Source of the DNA: an uncultured Collinsella sp.
GTDB lineage: Bacteria; Actinomycetota; Coriobacteriia; Coriobacteriales; Coriobacteriaceae
Assembly: GCA_902494535.1 (NCBI GenBank)
Contig: CABUTO010000042.1
Location: 1-19,254 of the forward strand
DNA length: 19,254 nt
Direction: 5' to 3'
Part shown: positions 5,957-14,486 of the stretch, piece by piece
Layout: each line of letters opens with the position of its first letter
How positions within the stretch are numbered: position 1 is the first letter of the stretch
The notes under the pieces: generated by a model
What the model was told of the DNA's origin: nothing
The model's input: only the letters and a program-made list of their open reading frames with translations
Databases searched by the model: none
Translations under genes and position numbers: made by a program

Positions 5957-6628
5957 TTATGCCTCCTGTGCGGCCTCGTTGCCCAGCTTCTGCAGCAGCG
6001 CAACCTCGGCAGCGGGATCTTCGGACTTAAATACGGCGGAACCGGCCACGAGCACGTTGGCGCCGGCCTTGACGACCTCGGCAATGTTCTTGGAAGAAAT
6101 GCCGCCGTCGACCTCGATGAGGGGCGAAACGCCGTGACGCTCGCACATGGCCTTGAGCTCCTGGAGCTTAGGCAGCGTGCCCGGGATAAAGCTCTGGCCG
6201 CCAAAGCCAGGGTTCACGCTCATCAGCAGCACCATATCGACGACGTCGATGATGCTCTCGAGTACGCACACGGGGGTGGCGGGGTTGAGCACCACACCGG
6301 CCTTGACGCCGCGCTGCTGCAGATGTGTGAGCGTGCGGTGCAGGTGCGTGGAGGCCTCGTAGTGCACGGTGATCATATCGGCGCCGGCGTCTGCGTACCA
6401 ATCGACCGTCTCGTCGGGGTTCGACACCATCAGGTGCGCGTCGACCGGTACATTTGTGGAGCGCTTGACGGCCTTAAGGATGTCAACGCCAAAGGTCAGG
6501 TTGCCGGTAAAGTGACCGTCCATGACGTCGAAGTGCACGTAGTCGGCACCGGCGATCTTGTCGAGCTCGCCCTTGAGGTTGGCCATGTCGGCCGAAAGGA
6601 CGGACGGAGCGATTTTGATGGAACCCAT
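5957..6628 (-). CDS. rpe: Ribulose-phosphate 3-epimerase
   Basis: A 223-residue TIM-barrel enzyme that interconverts ribulose-5-phosphate and xylulose-5-phosphate in the pentose phosphate pathway. It shows IAPSVLSADMANL at the start, YVHFDVMDGHF with catalytic Asp35, DAHLMV, the phosphate-binding MSVNPGFGGQ (136-145) and IEVDGGIS with the second catalytic Asp174, then AGSAVF. Length is typical. It follows gpsA by 18 bases, and AAAGG lies upstream of the ATG. Within the cluster it is the only central carbon gene apart from gpsA. Confidence 0.97.
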   Translation of the reverse strand: MGSIKIAPSVLSADMANLKGELDKIAGADYVHFDVMDGHFTGNLTFGVDILKAVKRSTNVPVDAHLMVSNPDETVDWYADAGADMITVHYEASTHLHRTLTHLQQRGVKAGVVLNPATPVCVLESIIDVVDMVLLMSVNPGFGGQSFIPGTLPKLQELKAMCERHGVSPLIEVDGGISSKNIAEVVKAGANVLVAGSAVFKSEDPAAEVALLQKLGNEAAQEA

Positions 6629-6646
6629 GGTAGTAGCCTTTCTGCG

Positions 6647-7654
6647 CTAGTCGGCGAGTCCGTAGAACTCTTGGGAGGGAACGCGGTCGGTAAGGATCTC
6701 GAGCGCCCTATCCAAAGTAACACCGTTGTAGAGCGTTTGCTCGACGGCAAAGGTGAGCGGAATGTCTACGCCCAGTGAACGGGCGAGCTCGCTGACGCTG
6801 CGGGCCGCGACGGCACCTTCGACCACCATATGCGTGCGGGCCTGGTACTCGTCGAGCGACACACCATGAGCGAACTCGTAGCCAAAGGTGCGGTTGCGCG
6901 AATGCTCCGAAGTGCAGGTGGCGATAAGGTCGCCCATGCCGGCAAGTCCCATGCAAGTCATGGCTTGACCGCCGCGGGCGTGCACCAGGCGGCTGATCTC
7001 GGCCAGACCGCGTGTCATGATGAGGGCGAGCGTGTTATCGCCCGCACCCGAGCCGGCGGAAATGCCGCACACGATGGCGATGACGTTTTTCATGGCGCCG
7101 CATACCTCGACGCCAGTCATGTCCTGCGACAGATAGATGCGGAAGGCCGTGGAAAGCAGCAGCTCCTTAAAGGTCTCCCCCACCTGCTGATCTTCACTGG
7201 CGATGACGGCGGCAGAAAGCCCGCCGCGGCAGATTTCCTCGGCATGGTTGGGGCCCGAGAGCGCCGCCACGCGCGACTCGTTGCCGATCTCGCTGGCGAT
7301 GACCTCGCTCATGAGCAGGCCGGACTCGGGCTCGATGCCCTTGGTGAGGCAAAGAACCGGCGTCTCGTCCGCGATGAACGGCGCCGCCTGGTGGCATACG
7401 TCGCGCAGGTGCGTCGAGGGCACGGCAAAGATGATGGCCTCGACGCCGTCGAGCGCCTGGGCCAAGTCCGTCGTGGCGACAACGTTTTCCGGCAGCACGT
7501 AGTCCACCAGATAGCGGGGGTTGCGATGCTCGCCGTTAATGCCGGCGGCCGTTTGCTCGCTATGGGCCCACATGGTCACGCGCTCGGCTCGCGCGGCGGC
7601 GAGGCCGGCGACGGCGGTTCCCCAGGAGCCGGAGCCAATCAGCGCAACATTCAT
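6647..7654 (-). CDS. gpsA: Glycerol-3-phosphate dehydrogenase [NAD(P)+]
   Basis: A 335-residue cytoplasmic enzyme that reduces dihydroxyacetone phosphate to sn-glycerol-3-phosphate, the backbone for phospholipids. The N-terminal Rossmann motif is GSGSWGTA (7-14). SGPNHAEE, GVEVCGAMKNVIAI with catalytic Lys189, GLAGMGDLIATC and the substrate-binding HSRNRTFGYE follow in the usual order. It starts nine bases after plsY, whose product consumes glycerol-3-phosphate, a functional and physical pairing also common in Firmicutes. The start is supported by GGAGAG a few bases before the ATG. Confidence 0.97.
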   Translation of the reverse strand: MNVALIGSGSWGTAVAGLAAARAERVTMWAHSEQTAAGINGEHRNPRYLVDYVLPENVVATTDLAQALDGVEAIIFAVPSTHLRDVCHQAAPFIADETPVLCLTKGIEPESGLLMSEVIASEIGNESRVAALSGPNHAEEICRGGLSAAVIASEDQQVGETFKELLLSTAFRIYLSQDMTGVEVCGAMKNVIAIVCGISAGSGAGDNTLALIMTRGLAEISRLVHARGGQAMTCMGLAGMGDLIATCTSEHSRNRTFGYEFAHGVSLDEYQARTHMVVEGAVAARSVSELARSLGVDIPLTFAVEQTLYNGVTLDRALEILTDRVPSQEFYGLAD

Positions 7655-7663
7655 GACTCTCTC

Positions 7664-8347
7664 CTACTTATCGTCGGGCTCGGTGACGCGCTTGGTAAAC
7701 GAGAGCTTGGACTCCTTACCGGTCATGAGCTTTTTGATGTTCGCGCGATGGGCCCACACCACGGTGATGCCAATCATCGCCATGCAAAACTTGAGGCCCA
7801 GGCTGCTGTACGGAAAGACCGCGCAGGCAGCGATGGGAAGTCCGATGGCAGCGGCGAGCGAGCCCACCGACACAAACTTGGTGATGGCGACGGCCACGAT
7901 AAACATGCCCAGCAACGACAGGCCAATGGGCCAGTACCAGGCGAGGATGACGCCCAAGCCCACGGCGATACCCTTGCCGCCGTGGAAGTTAAGGTAGGGA
8001 GAAAAGATGTGTCCCCACACGGCAGCCAGGCAAATGACGCCGAGCATCCAGTCGCCAGCGGCTCCGGGAGCCATGATGCTCACAGGGAAGCCATAGCCCA
8101 CGCTCGCGATGAGCGGACGCGCGATGACAACGCAGATGGCGCCCTTAAGGCAGTCGAGCAGCAGCGTGAGCGCGGCCACCTTGGGGCCGGCCACTCGCAG
8201 GGCGTTGGTGGTGCCGATGTTGCCGGAGCCCGCCTTGCGAATGTCCGTGTGGTTGAACACGCGGCCCAGGATCAGGCCAAACGGAATCGCCCCGATAAAG
8301 AACGAGACCACGGCGCAGATGGCGGTCAGCAGAATCGGATTAAGCAT
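7664..8347 (-). CDS. plsY: Glycerol-3-phosphate acyltransferase PlsY (acyl-phosphate dependent)
   Basis: A 227-residue polytopic membrane enzyme that transfers an acyl group from acyl-phosphate to glycerol-3-phosphate, giving lysophosphatidic acid. The three conserved loop motifs are present: GSGNIGTTNALR (40-51), the HGGKGIAVGLG motif in the middle, and HRANIKKL toward the end. Several hydrophobic spans alternate with these loops. The start at 8347 has AAGGAG seven bases upstream and overlaps the last eight bases of der. A longer frame would run 48 bases further into der without a better site. PlsX, the usual acyl-phosphate supplier, is not in the window. Confidence 0.95.
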   Translation of the reverse strand: MLNPILLTAICAVVSFFIGAIPFGLILGRVFNHTDIRKAGSGNIGTTNALRVAGPKVAALTLLLDCLKGAICVVIARPLIASVGYGFPVSIMAPGAAGDWMLGVICLAAVWGHIFSPYLNFHGGKGIAVGLGVILAWYWPIGLSLLGMFIVAVAITKFVSVGSLAAAIGLPIAACAVFPYSSLGLKFCMAMIGITVVWAHRANIKKLMTGKESKLSFTKRVTEPDDK

Positions 8348-9674
8348 CCTTTTGCTCCTTCTTCCTAAAGAAGAGTCGAATGGGCGTACCGGCAAAATCG
8401 AAGGTCGAGCGCATGCGGTTCTCCACGTAGCGCTGGTAGGTGTCGTTGACCAGGTCGCTGTGGTTGACGAAGAACGTGAACGTCGGCGGGTTGACGCCCG
8501 TCTGGGTCACATAGTGCATGCGCAGGCGGCGCTTGCCGTCCACCACGGTGTGGCCGAACTCGCGCAGGTCGGTGAGGAACGTGTTGAGGCGCGAGGTGCT
8601 GATCTTTTGCGAGCGCGTCTTCTCGGCGGCGTCGACCATCGCCCAGATCTTCTCGACGCTGCGGCCGGTCAGGGCAGAGATGCGCAGGTACTGGGCCCAG
8701 GGGGCCATGACGCCCAGACGGCGGTCGATGGTCTCCATGCAGGCCTCGCGCTTGCGATCGTCGTCGAGCAGGTCCCACTTGTTGAGCAGCACCACGATGG
8801 CGCAGCCGCGCTCGATGGCCAAGCCCATGACCTTCTGGTCCTGCTCGGTAACGCCCACGGAGGCGTCGACGACGAGCAGCGCCACGTCGGCACGGTCGAT
8901 GGCACGCAGGCCGCGGACCATGGAGTAGTACTCGATGTTCTCGTACACGGTGCTCTTCTTGCGAATGCCCGCGGTGTCGACCATGCGGTAGTGCTTGTCG
9001 TTGCGCTCCACGACCGTATCGATGGCGTCGCGCGTGGTGCCGGCGATGTTGGACACGATGGAGCGGTCGGCACCCAGGATGCGGTTGAACAGCGAGGACT
9101 TACCGGCGTTAGGACGGCCGATGATGGCGACGTTCAGTGCATCGGGGAACTCGTCGGCGACCTCGTCCTCTTCCTCGGGGAGCAGGGCCACGATGTCGTC
9201 GAGCAGGTCGCCCGTGCCATGGCCGTGAAGGGCCGAGAGCGGCGTGGGCTCACCGATGCCGAGCGAATAGAACTCCCAGATGCTGTCGTTCTCGCGATCG
9301 GGGTTGTCGAGCTTGTTCACCAGCAGAAAGACCGGCTTGTCGCAGCGCTTGAGCATGCGGGCGACCGACTCGTCCTCCTCGGTGACGCCGGTGCGGCCGT
9401 CGACCACAAACAGGATGACGGCGGCCTCCTCGGCGGCGGCGAGTGCCTGGTCGCGGATGGATGTGGCAAAGACGTCATCGCTCTTGAGCGGCTCGATACC
9501 GCCCGTGTCGACGATGGTGAACTCACGGCCATTCCAATCGGCCGTGTGATACGAGCGGTCGCGCGTGACGCCGCGGGACTCGTGGACGATGGCGTCCGAG
9601 GTCTGGGCCAGGCGGTTAACGAGCGTGGACTTGCCCACGTTGGGGCGTCCGACGACGGCGACGATAGGTTTCAT
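8340..9674 (-). CDS. der: Ribosome biogenesis GTPase Der (EngA)
   Basis: A 444-residue protein with two tandem Era-like GTPase domains and a C-terminal KH-like domain, acting in assembly of the large ribosomal subunit. Domain 1 has GRPNVGKS (9-16), DTGG (57-60) and NKLD (120-123). Domain 2 has GRPNAGKSS (186-194), DTAG and NKWD. The KH-like tail contains RRLRMHYVTQTGVNPPTF, typical of the family. The start at 9674 (MKPIVAVVG) follows AAAGGAGAG. A longer frame to 9845 would add residues unlike Der and intrude on the DUF512 gene. The gap to the DUF512 gene is ten bases. Confidence 0.97.
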   Translation of the reverse strand: MKPIVAVVGRPNVGKSTLVNRLAQTSDAIVHESRGVTRDRSYHTADWNGREFTIVDTGGIEPLKSDDVFATSIRDQALAAAEEAAVILFVVDGRTGVTEEDESVARMLKRCDKPVFLLVNKLDNPDRENDSIWEFYSLGIGEPTPLSALHGHGTGDLLDDIVALLPEEEDEVADEFPDALNVAIIGRPNAGKSSLFNRILGADRSIVSNIAGTTRDAIDTVVERNDKHYRMVDTAGIRKKSTVYENIEYYSMVRGLRAIDRADVALLVVDASVGVTEQDQKVMGLAIERGCAIVVLLNKWDLLDDDRKREACMETIDRRLGVMAPWAQYLRISALTGRSVEKIWAMVDAAEKTRSQKISTSRLNTFLTDLREFGHTVVDGKRRLRMHYVTQTGVNPPTFTFFVNHSDLVNDTYQRYVENRMRSTFDFAGTPIRLFFRKKEQKDA

Positions 9675-9684
9675 CTGCTCTCCT

Positions 9685-11127
9685 TTAATGGGTAGGGTCA
9701 GCGGAATTAGTAGAGTCGGCAGGCACAATGCCAAGGATGTGCTCCAGGGTATCGAGCAGCTCATGCGGCATGGTCGACACCACATGAACCTCGGCGCCGC
9801 GACTGGTAAGGCTTGCGAGTAAATCGTCACGATGATACTCGTCAAGCGTCATGCCGTCAGCGTTGAACATGAGCTTAGGCACAAAGAGCATAACCCCCGA
9901 CAGGTCCTGCGGTAGCTGCTCCAGGATGTCGCTCGCGACGATGAGGCCGGTCACGTCCACGTTGCCGCCAAAGTAGCGGTTCTTGATGGCCGTGACGGTG
10001 CCGGAAAGGCCCTGTGGAGATTCCACGAAGCGGGCGACGGTATCGCGTGCGCTGGCGCCCGAAAGACATACCAGGCGCTGGTCGCGGGCAGTCATAGCCT
10101 TGCGAACGCGGGCAAGGCGCTCGGCGTCGGCGGCAAGCACGTCGTCGGTCTCGTCCAGATACGAGCGGATCATGCCGATGCCGTCGTAGTACTGAGGGTA
10201 GCCGTCGTAGAAATCGGCCTCGGGCGGCTCGATGCCGGCGTCGAGATAGAACTCGTCGCTCATCTGGAACGTGTGGCGGCCAAAGCGCTCGTACGCGCGG
10301 TCCTGGAAGGGTCGGATCATGGCGATGGTCTCGCGCGCCAGCTCAGGCTTGTCGCTGTAGGACCACGTAAAGCGGTTCTGATGCTTGGTAAAGCCGAGCG
10401 GCACGATGCCCAGGCTCGTAATCTGTTCGTGCTCCTCGCAAAAGCGCAGGGTCTTCAGCAGTTCCTCGCCGTCGTTCATGCCGGGGCACAAAACGATCTG
10501 GGCGTGAATCTCGATGCCGGCGGCCATGATGGCCTCGAGTACGTCCATGCCGCGCTGGGCGTTGCGGCCCATCATGCGGCGGCGCACATCGGGGCTCACG
10601 GCGTGGACCGACACGTTCATCGGACTCATGTTGCGATCGATAACGTTTTGCACGTCCTCGTCGGAAAGGTTCGTGAGCGTGACAAAGTTACCCTGCAAAA
10701 AGCTCAGGCGATAGTCGTCGTCGCGGATGTAGAGCGTGGAGCGACCGCCCTTGGGCAGCATGGTCATAAAGCAGAACACGCAGGCGTTCACGCAGGTACG
10801 CATGCCATCAAAGATGGGGCCGTCGAACTCAAGGCCCCAGTCCTCGCCCGGGAAGCGGTCGAGCTCCACGGGGGTGACAGTGTTGTCGCGCGGGTCGAGA
10901 ACCTCGAGGTCGACGGTGTCGTCGTCTGCTTCCCAAAGCCATACGATCATGTCAGTGAGTTGCTCGCCGTTGACCGTGAGCACGCGCATGCCCGGCTCGA
11001 TACCCACATCCCATGCGGGCGATTCAAGACGCACGTTTTTAACGAGCGCGCCCTCACCCGGCTCGGGGTCGCGGCTGCGCCCGTAATCGGCCACTTCGGT
11101 GGCGTATGCGGGTACGGTCTGGTCCAT
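9685..11127 (-). CDS. DUF512 family protein: PDZ-like domain plus radical-SAM-like Fe-S domain
   Basis: A 480-residue protein. Residues about 25-85 resemble a PDZ-like fold (SPAWDVGIEPGMRVLTVNGE). A Cys motif CVNACVFC follows (Cys112, Cys116, Cys119, spacing CX3CX2C), the spacing used by radical SAM enzymes to bind a 4Fe-4S cluster. The region after it (NFVTLTNLSDEDV, MNVSVHA, IHAQIVLCPGMND) looks like a radical SAM barrel. The C-terminal part is the DUF512 domain. The family is widespread in clostridia and cyanobacteria and has no established reaction to my knowledge. Its gene often sits next to der, as here. The start at 11127 lies two bases after ispH ends; a longer frame to 11232 would be inside ispH. 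Confidence 0.9.
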   Translation of the reverse strand: MDQTVPAYATEVADYGRSRDPEPGEGALVKNVRLESPAWDVGIEPGMRVLTVNGEQLTDMIVWLWEADDDTVDLEVLDPRDNTVTPVELDRFPGEDWGLEFDGPIFDGMRTCVNACVFCFMTMLPKGGRSTLYIRDDDYRLSFLQGNFVTLTNLSDEDVQNVIDRNMSPMNVSVHAVSPDVRRRMMGRNAQRGMDVLEAIMAAGIEIHAQIVLCPGMNDGEELLKTLRFCEEHEQITSLGIVPLGFTKHQNRFTWSYSDKPELARETIAMIRPFQDRAYERFGRHTFQMSDEFYLDAGIEPPEADFYDGYPQYYDGIGMIRSYLDETDDVLAADAERLARVRKAMTARDQRLVCLSGASARDTVARFVESPQGLSGTVTAIKNRYFGGNVDVTGLIVASDILEQLPQDLSGVMLFVPKLMFNADGMTLDEYHRDDLLASLTSRGAEVHVVSTMPHELLDTLEHILGIVPADSTNSADPTH

Positions 11128-11129
11128 GA

Positions 11130-12011
11130 TTAGCGGCAAAGCTCCTTGATGCGCGCAACGGCGCGTTCGATGTGTTCTTGCGGCGTGGAGGCTCCGGCGG
11201 TGATGCCAATGTGGCGCGCGTTGGCAAACCATGCGGCCTCAAGCTCGGAAGCTTCCTCAATGTGATGCGTGTGCTCGCAGACGTCAGCACAAATCTGCGC
11301 CAGGCGGCGCGTGTTGCCCGAATTCTTGCCGCCCACGACGACCATGCAATCACAGCGGTTGGCGAGGGATGCCGCCGCCTGCTGTCGCTCGCTCGTGGCT
11401 GCGCAGATGGTGTTGATCACGCGCAGTTCCTGCACGCGTGGGGTGATGGAGGCCACAACCTCGGCCAGGTTCTGCGCGGTTTGGGTGGTCTGCACAACCA
11501 GGCCCACCTTGCCCTTGAGCGGCAGTGCGTCGGCATCGGCGGCGCAACTCACGACCTGCGCGTCAACGCCGGCGTGACCCAGGATGCCCTCAACCTCGGG
11601 GTGGCCCGGCTCGCCCACGACGATCACACGGTAGCCCTCGCGCACCAGGCGCTCGGCCGCCACATGGACCTTCTTGACGTAGGGGCAGGTTGCATCGACC
11701 ACGATAAGGCCACGCCCGCGAGCGGCGTCGATGACCTGCGGCACCACACCGTGAGCGCGGATAATCACGGTGCCCGATGCGGCGTCGTCCAAGGTGTCTG
11801 CCAGACCGACGCCTGCCTCGGCGAGCTCGCGTACCACGATGGGGTTATGGATGAGCGGGCCCAGCGTGTGGACCTGAGTGCTCTCCCCCGCCTGCGGGGC
11901 GGCGGCCAGTGCCATATCGAGTGCGCGTTGCACGCCGTAGCAGGTGCCGGCGTGGGCGGCGATTTCGATGGTGGGGACGACCCCCTCAGCGGCGGCCGCG
12001 GCGGTATTCAT
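11130..12011 (-). CDS. ispH: 4-hydroxy-3-methylbut-2-enyl diphosphate reductase
   Basis: A 293-residue Fe-S enzyme catalysing the last step of the MEP pathway, making IPP and DMAPP. Three cluster ligands are visible: Cys24 in AGTCYGVQRAL, then DATCPYVKKVH, then INTICAATSERQ. The substrate-binding HTLGPLIHNP, RAHGV, GHPEVEG and the late GASTP motif are also present. It is a stand-alone IspH with no S1 fusion. I prefer ATG 12011 because GGTGAG lies six bases upstream. ATG 12026, three bases after the plsC stop, gives five more residues and cannot be excluded. It is coupled tightly to the acyltransferase and DUF512 genes. Confidence 0.95.
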   Translation of the reverse strand: MNTAAAAAEGVVPTIEIAAHAGTCYGVQRALDMALAAAPQAGESTQVHTLGPLIHNPIVVRELAEAGVGLADTLDDAASGTVIIRAHGVVPQVIDAARGRGLIVVDATCPYVKKVHVAAERLVREGYRVIVVGEPGHPEVEGILGHAGVDAQVVSCAADADALPLKGKVGLVVQTTQTAQNLAEVVASITPRVQELRVINTICAATSERQQAAASLANRCDCMVVVGGKNSGNTRRLAQICADVCEHTHHIEEASELEAAWFANARHIGITAGASTPQEHIERAVARIKELCR

Positions 12012-12028
12012 GACGTTCTCACCCATGG

Positions 12029-12757
12029 CTAGAACCTGCCCGGGTGCTCGTCGCACAGCTCGTCGCGCATGGCGTAGACGCGGTTCATGGCCTCGGACTC
12101 AAACCATGCCAGGCGCTCCTTGCGCTTGAGCTCGGCCGGTGCATCGGAAAGCGAGATGGCCTTGCCGGCACGGATCCAGCATTTCTTGGGACGCATGAGC
12201 TTTTTGCCTTCGGGCGTAATATCGGACCAGCCACAGATGGCGAGCGGGTTCACGGGCGCCTTGCCCATCTGGGCGATGAGCGCAAAGCCGCCGTGGACCT
12301 CGGGCTTGATTTCGCGCGAGCGAATGCGCGTGCCCTCCGGGAAGATCAGGACGTCCTCGCCTCGCTGCAGCGCATGCTGGGCGGCACGCAGGCATTTCAT
12401 GTCGGCGGTGCCGCGCTCGACGGGAATACCGCCCACACGGCTAAAGGCCCAGCGCACGATCTTGGTCTTGGCAAACTCGGATTTAAAGATGGGGCGAATG
12501 CGGCGGCCGCCAAAGAACAGCGCCGTCTCTACAGCCAGGAGCTCGGCCATCGAGGTGTGGTTGCAGATAACCACGCTGCCGCGGCCTTCCTGGCGCTCAA
12601 ACAGCAGGCCGGCGTCCTCGACCTTCCAGCGCCACATGAGTTTGGAGAATGCCCAAAGGATTGCCATGACAACGGCAACAGTGCCGCGGATGAGCGCCGG
12701 GAACTCGGCGTAGGGGGCGTTGTAGTAATCCTCGGGCGTCTGCTTAAACAGGCGCAT
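12029..12757 (-). CDS. plsC: 1-acyl-sn-glycerol-3-phosphate acyltransferase (PlsC-like)
   Basis: A 242-residue membrane-associated acyltransferase. By family it adds the second acyl chain to lysophosphatidic acid to give phosphatidic acid, and PlsY and GpsA are in the same gene run. A hydrophobic segment spans about 24-42. Motif I reads CNHTSMAE, with His67 and Glu72: the usual NHx4D aspartate is glutamate, a variant also found in some proteobacterial homologs. Motif II is GGIPVERG and motif III is FPEGTRIRS (139-147). The start at 12757 has an excellent AAAGGAGG site. It lies three bases after cmk, the Cmk-PlsC adjacency seen in many Gram-positives. Confidence 0.9.
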   Translation of the reverse strand: MRLFKQTPEDYYNAPYAEFPALIRGTVAVVMAILWAFSKLMWRWKVEDAGLLFERQEGRGSVVICNHTSMAELLAVETALFFGGRRIRPIFKSEFAKTKIVRWAFSRVGGIPVERGTADMKCLRAAQHALQRGEDVLIFPEGTRIRSREIKPEVHGGFALIAQMGKAPVNPLAICGWSDITPEGKKLMRPKKCWIRAGKAISLSDAPAELKRKERLAWFESEAMNRVYAMRDELCDEHPGRF

Positions 12758-12760
12758 GGG

Positions 12761-13447
12761 CTACCTCCTTTGGTTGATGAGGTCCTCGATTATCGAGACG
12801 ACCTCGTCGATGGTGTGGGCGGTGGAGTCGACGTGCACGGCGTCCTCGGCGGGTACGAGCGGTGCGACCTCGCGGCTGCTGTCGAGTTTGTCGCGCTGCT
12901 TGAGGGCGTCGAGGGTCTCGTCGACCTCGGCCTCGAGCTGCTCGGTGGTGAGCGGCTGGGCGTCGTTTTGGTGGCGCTGCAGCACGCGGCGACGGGCGCG
13001 TTCGCGCGGGTCGGCGGTCAGGAACACCTTGACCTGTGCGTTAGGGAATACGACGGTGCCGATATCGCGACCCTCGGCCACGATGTCGCGATCCTCGGCG
13101 GCGCGGCGCTGATGGATGAGCATGGCGGCGCGCACGCCCGGGTAGGCGGAGACCTTGGAGACGTTGGCGTCCACCTGCGGGGTGCGAATGGCGGCCGAGG
13201 CATCCTTACCGTCGATGGTCAGGCGCGTGTCCTCGCCGGTGCCGTTGGTAAAGCGAATCTCGATCTGCTCGGCGAGGGCGTCGATGGCCGCCTCGTCGTC
13301 CAGATCGATGCCGCGGTCGAGCGCGGCGAACGTGACGGCGCGATACATGGCTCCCGTATCGAGCTTGTTAAAGCCCAGCTGGCAGGCGATCTCCTTGGCG
13401 ATGGTGGACTTGCCGGAACCGGCGGGGCCGTCGATGGCGACGATCAT
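12761..13447 (-). CDS. cmk: Cytidylate kinase
   Basis: A 228-residue nucleoside monophosphate kinase that phosphorylates CMP and dCMP with ATP. The P-loop is GPAGSGKST (7-15). LDTGAMYRA, the Cmk-specific AEGRDIGTVVFP, the lid segment RRVLQRHQND and a terminal helix are all in place. Length is typical of the stand-alone enzyme. The start at 13447 has AAAGGAAG upstream. The longer frame to 13732 is low-complexity and runs into the pseudouridine synthase gene. A 67-base gap separates it from that gene, one of the two largest in the core run, so an internal promoter is possible, though I see no convincing hexamers. Confidence 0.96.
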   Translation of the reverse strand: MIVAIDGPAGSGKSTIAKEIACQLGFNKLDTGAMYRAVTFAALDRGIDLDDEAAIDALAEQIEIRFTNGTGEDTRLTIDGKDASAAIRTPQVDANVSKVSAYPGVRAAMLIHQRRAAEDRDIVAEGRDIGTVVFPNAQVKVFLTADPRERARRRVLQRHQNDAQPLTTEQLEAEVDETLDALKQRDKLDSSREVAPLVPAEDAVHVDSTAHTIDEVVSIIEDLINQRR

Positions 13448-13514
13448 GTAATGCTTCCTTTCGGTGGTTGAAGTGCTGGTATAGGACGAGGGGCGTTGCT
13501 TTCTGGCGGGCTGG

Positions 13515-14486
13515 CTATCCCGTGTAGCGCTCGCGGTAGGTGTTGCGCTTGGGCGCAGAGCCGTGGCTGCCGTGGTGACGCGTGCGACTCGCGGTATTGG
13601 TCGCCGGCGCGGCGGCACGCTTGGAGCTGGCCTGCTTAGGCGGGATGCCGCCGGCCTTGAGGATTTGCACCTCGCGGTCGGTGAGCTCGCGCCACGAGCC
13701 CTTGGCCACGTCCTTGAGCTCCAGGCCGGCAAAGTTACAGCGGTGCAGGCGGATCACCGGGTGGTGTATCTTGCTCAGCATGCGCTTGACCTGGTTCTTG
13801 CGCCCCTCGCGGATGATGACCTCCACGGCGGTGGTGCCGGGCTTGACGCCTTGCGGAGCCACGGCCTCGGCCTCGCGCGCGCTGATGACACGGCAAATCG
13901 CCGGCTGGCACAGACCGTCGTCGAGCTCGATGCCGCGACGGAGTGGTTCCAAGTCGCGATCGGTCAGGCGGCCGTCTACCAGTGCCTGATAGGTCTTGTA
14001 GACGTGCTTGCTGGGGTGCAGCAGATCCTGCGAAAGGTCGCCGTCGGTGGTAAAGAGCAGAAGGCCCGTGGTGTCGCGGTCCAGGCGACCCACCGGGAAG
14101 AGCCCCGGAAAGCGGTCGCGCGGCACCAGGTCGGCCACACAAGGGCGCTCCTGCGGATCGCTCATGGTGGTGAGGTAGCCGGTCGGTTTGTAGAGCATCA
14201 GGTACACGGCACCCTGGTTGAGCTTGACGGGCATGCCGTCAAGCTCGATATGGTCGCGGTCCACATCGACCTTGGTGCCCAGTTCGGTCGCGACCTGGCC
14301 GTTGACGGTCACGCGACCGGCGGTCATCAGGTCCTCCGAGCCGCGGCGGCTCGCCACGCCCGCGCGCGCCAAAAAGCGCTGAAGACGCATGGTGTGCGGG
14401 TAGACGGGCTGGGCGCCGGCTGCGGGCGCTGCGGCGTCCGTGGCGCTTGCGGCGCGCGTCTCCCCTGCTTCGTTAGTCCTCGTCAT
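13515..14486 (-). CDS. rRNA pseudouridine synthase (RsuA/RluB/RluE/RluF family), RluB-like
   Basis: A 323-residue protein. After about 30 Ala-rich residues comes an S4 RNA-binding domain (MRLQRFLARAGVASRRGSED, from residue 33). The catalytic domain follows with YKPTGYLTT and FPVGRLDRDTTGLLLFT, where Asp136 is the nucleophile, then EGRKNQVKRM and HPVIRLHR. RluB modifies 23S rRNA near the peptidyl transferase centre; exact target choice cannot be read here. The last 40 or so residues are basic and low-complexity (KQASSKR...RHHGSHGS), probably a disordered RNA-contacting tail. The start at 14486 has GGAGG seven bases upstream and overlaps scpB by 14 bases. Confidence 0.92.
   Translation of the reverse strand: MTRTNEAGETRAASATDAAAPAAGAQPVYPHTMRLQRFLARAGVASRRGSEDLMTAGRVTVNGQVATELGTKVDVDRDHIELDGMPVKLNQGAVYLMLYKPTGYLTTMSDPQERPCVADLVPRDRFPGLFPVGRLDRDTTGLLLFTTDGDLSQDLLHPSKHVYKTYQALVDGRLTDRDLEPLRRGIELDDGLCQPAICRVISAREAEAVAPQGVKPGTTAVEVIIREGRKNQVKRMLSKIHHPVIRLHRCNFAGLELKDVAKGSWRELTDREVQILKAGGIPPKQASSKRAAAPATNTASRTRHHGSHGSAPKRNTYRERYTG

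Noticed and set aside
4904..6778. Very long plus-strand frames (also 6830-8368, 8109-9695 and 16916-18901)
   Set aside because: They are antisense shadows of gpsA, rpe, the cysteine desulfurase, der, plsY and the ABC-F gene, produced by GC-rich third positions. None has a recognisable domain.
9675..9845. Extended N-terminus of Der
   Set aside because: The added residues do not resemble Der and overlap the DUF512 gene. ATG 9674 has a strong ribosome binding site and begins the canonical MKPIVAVVGRPNVGKS.
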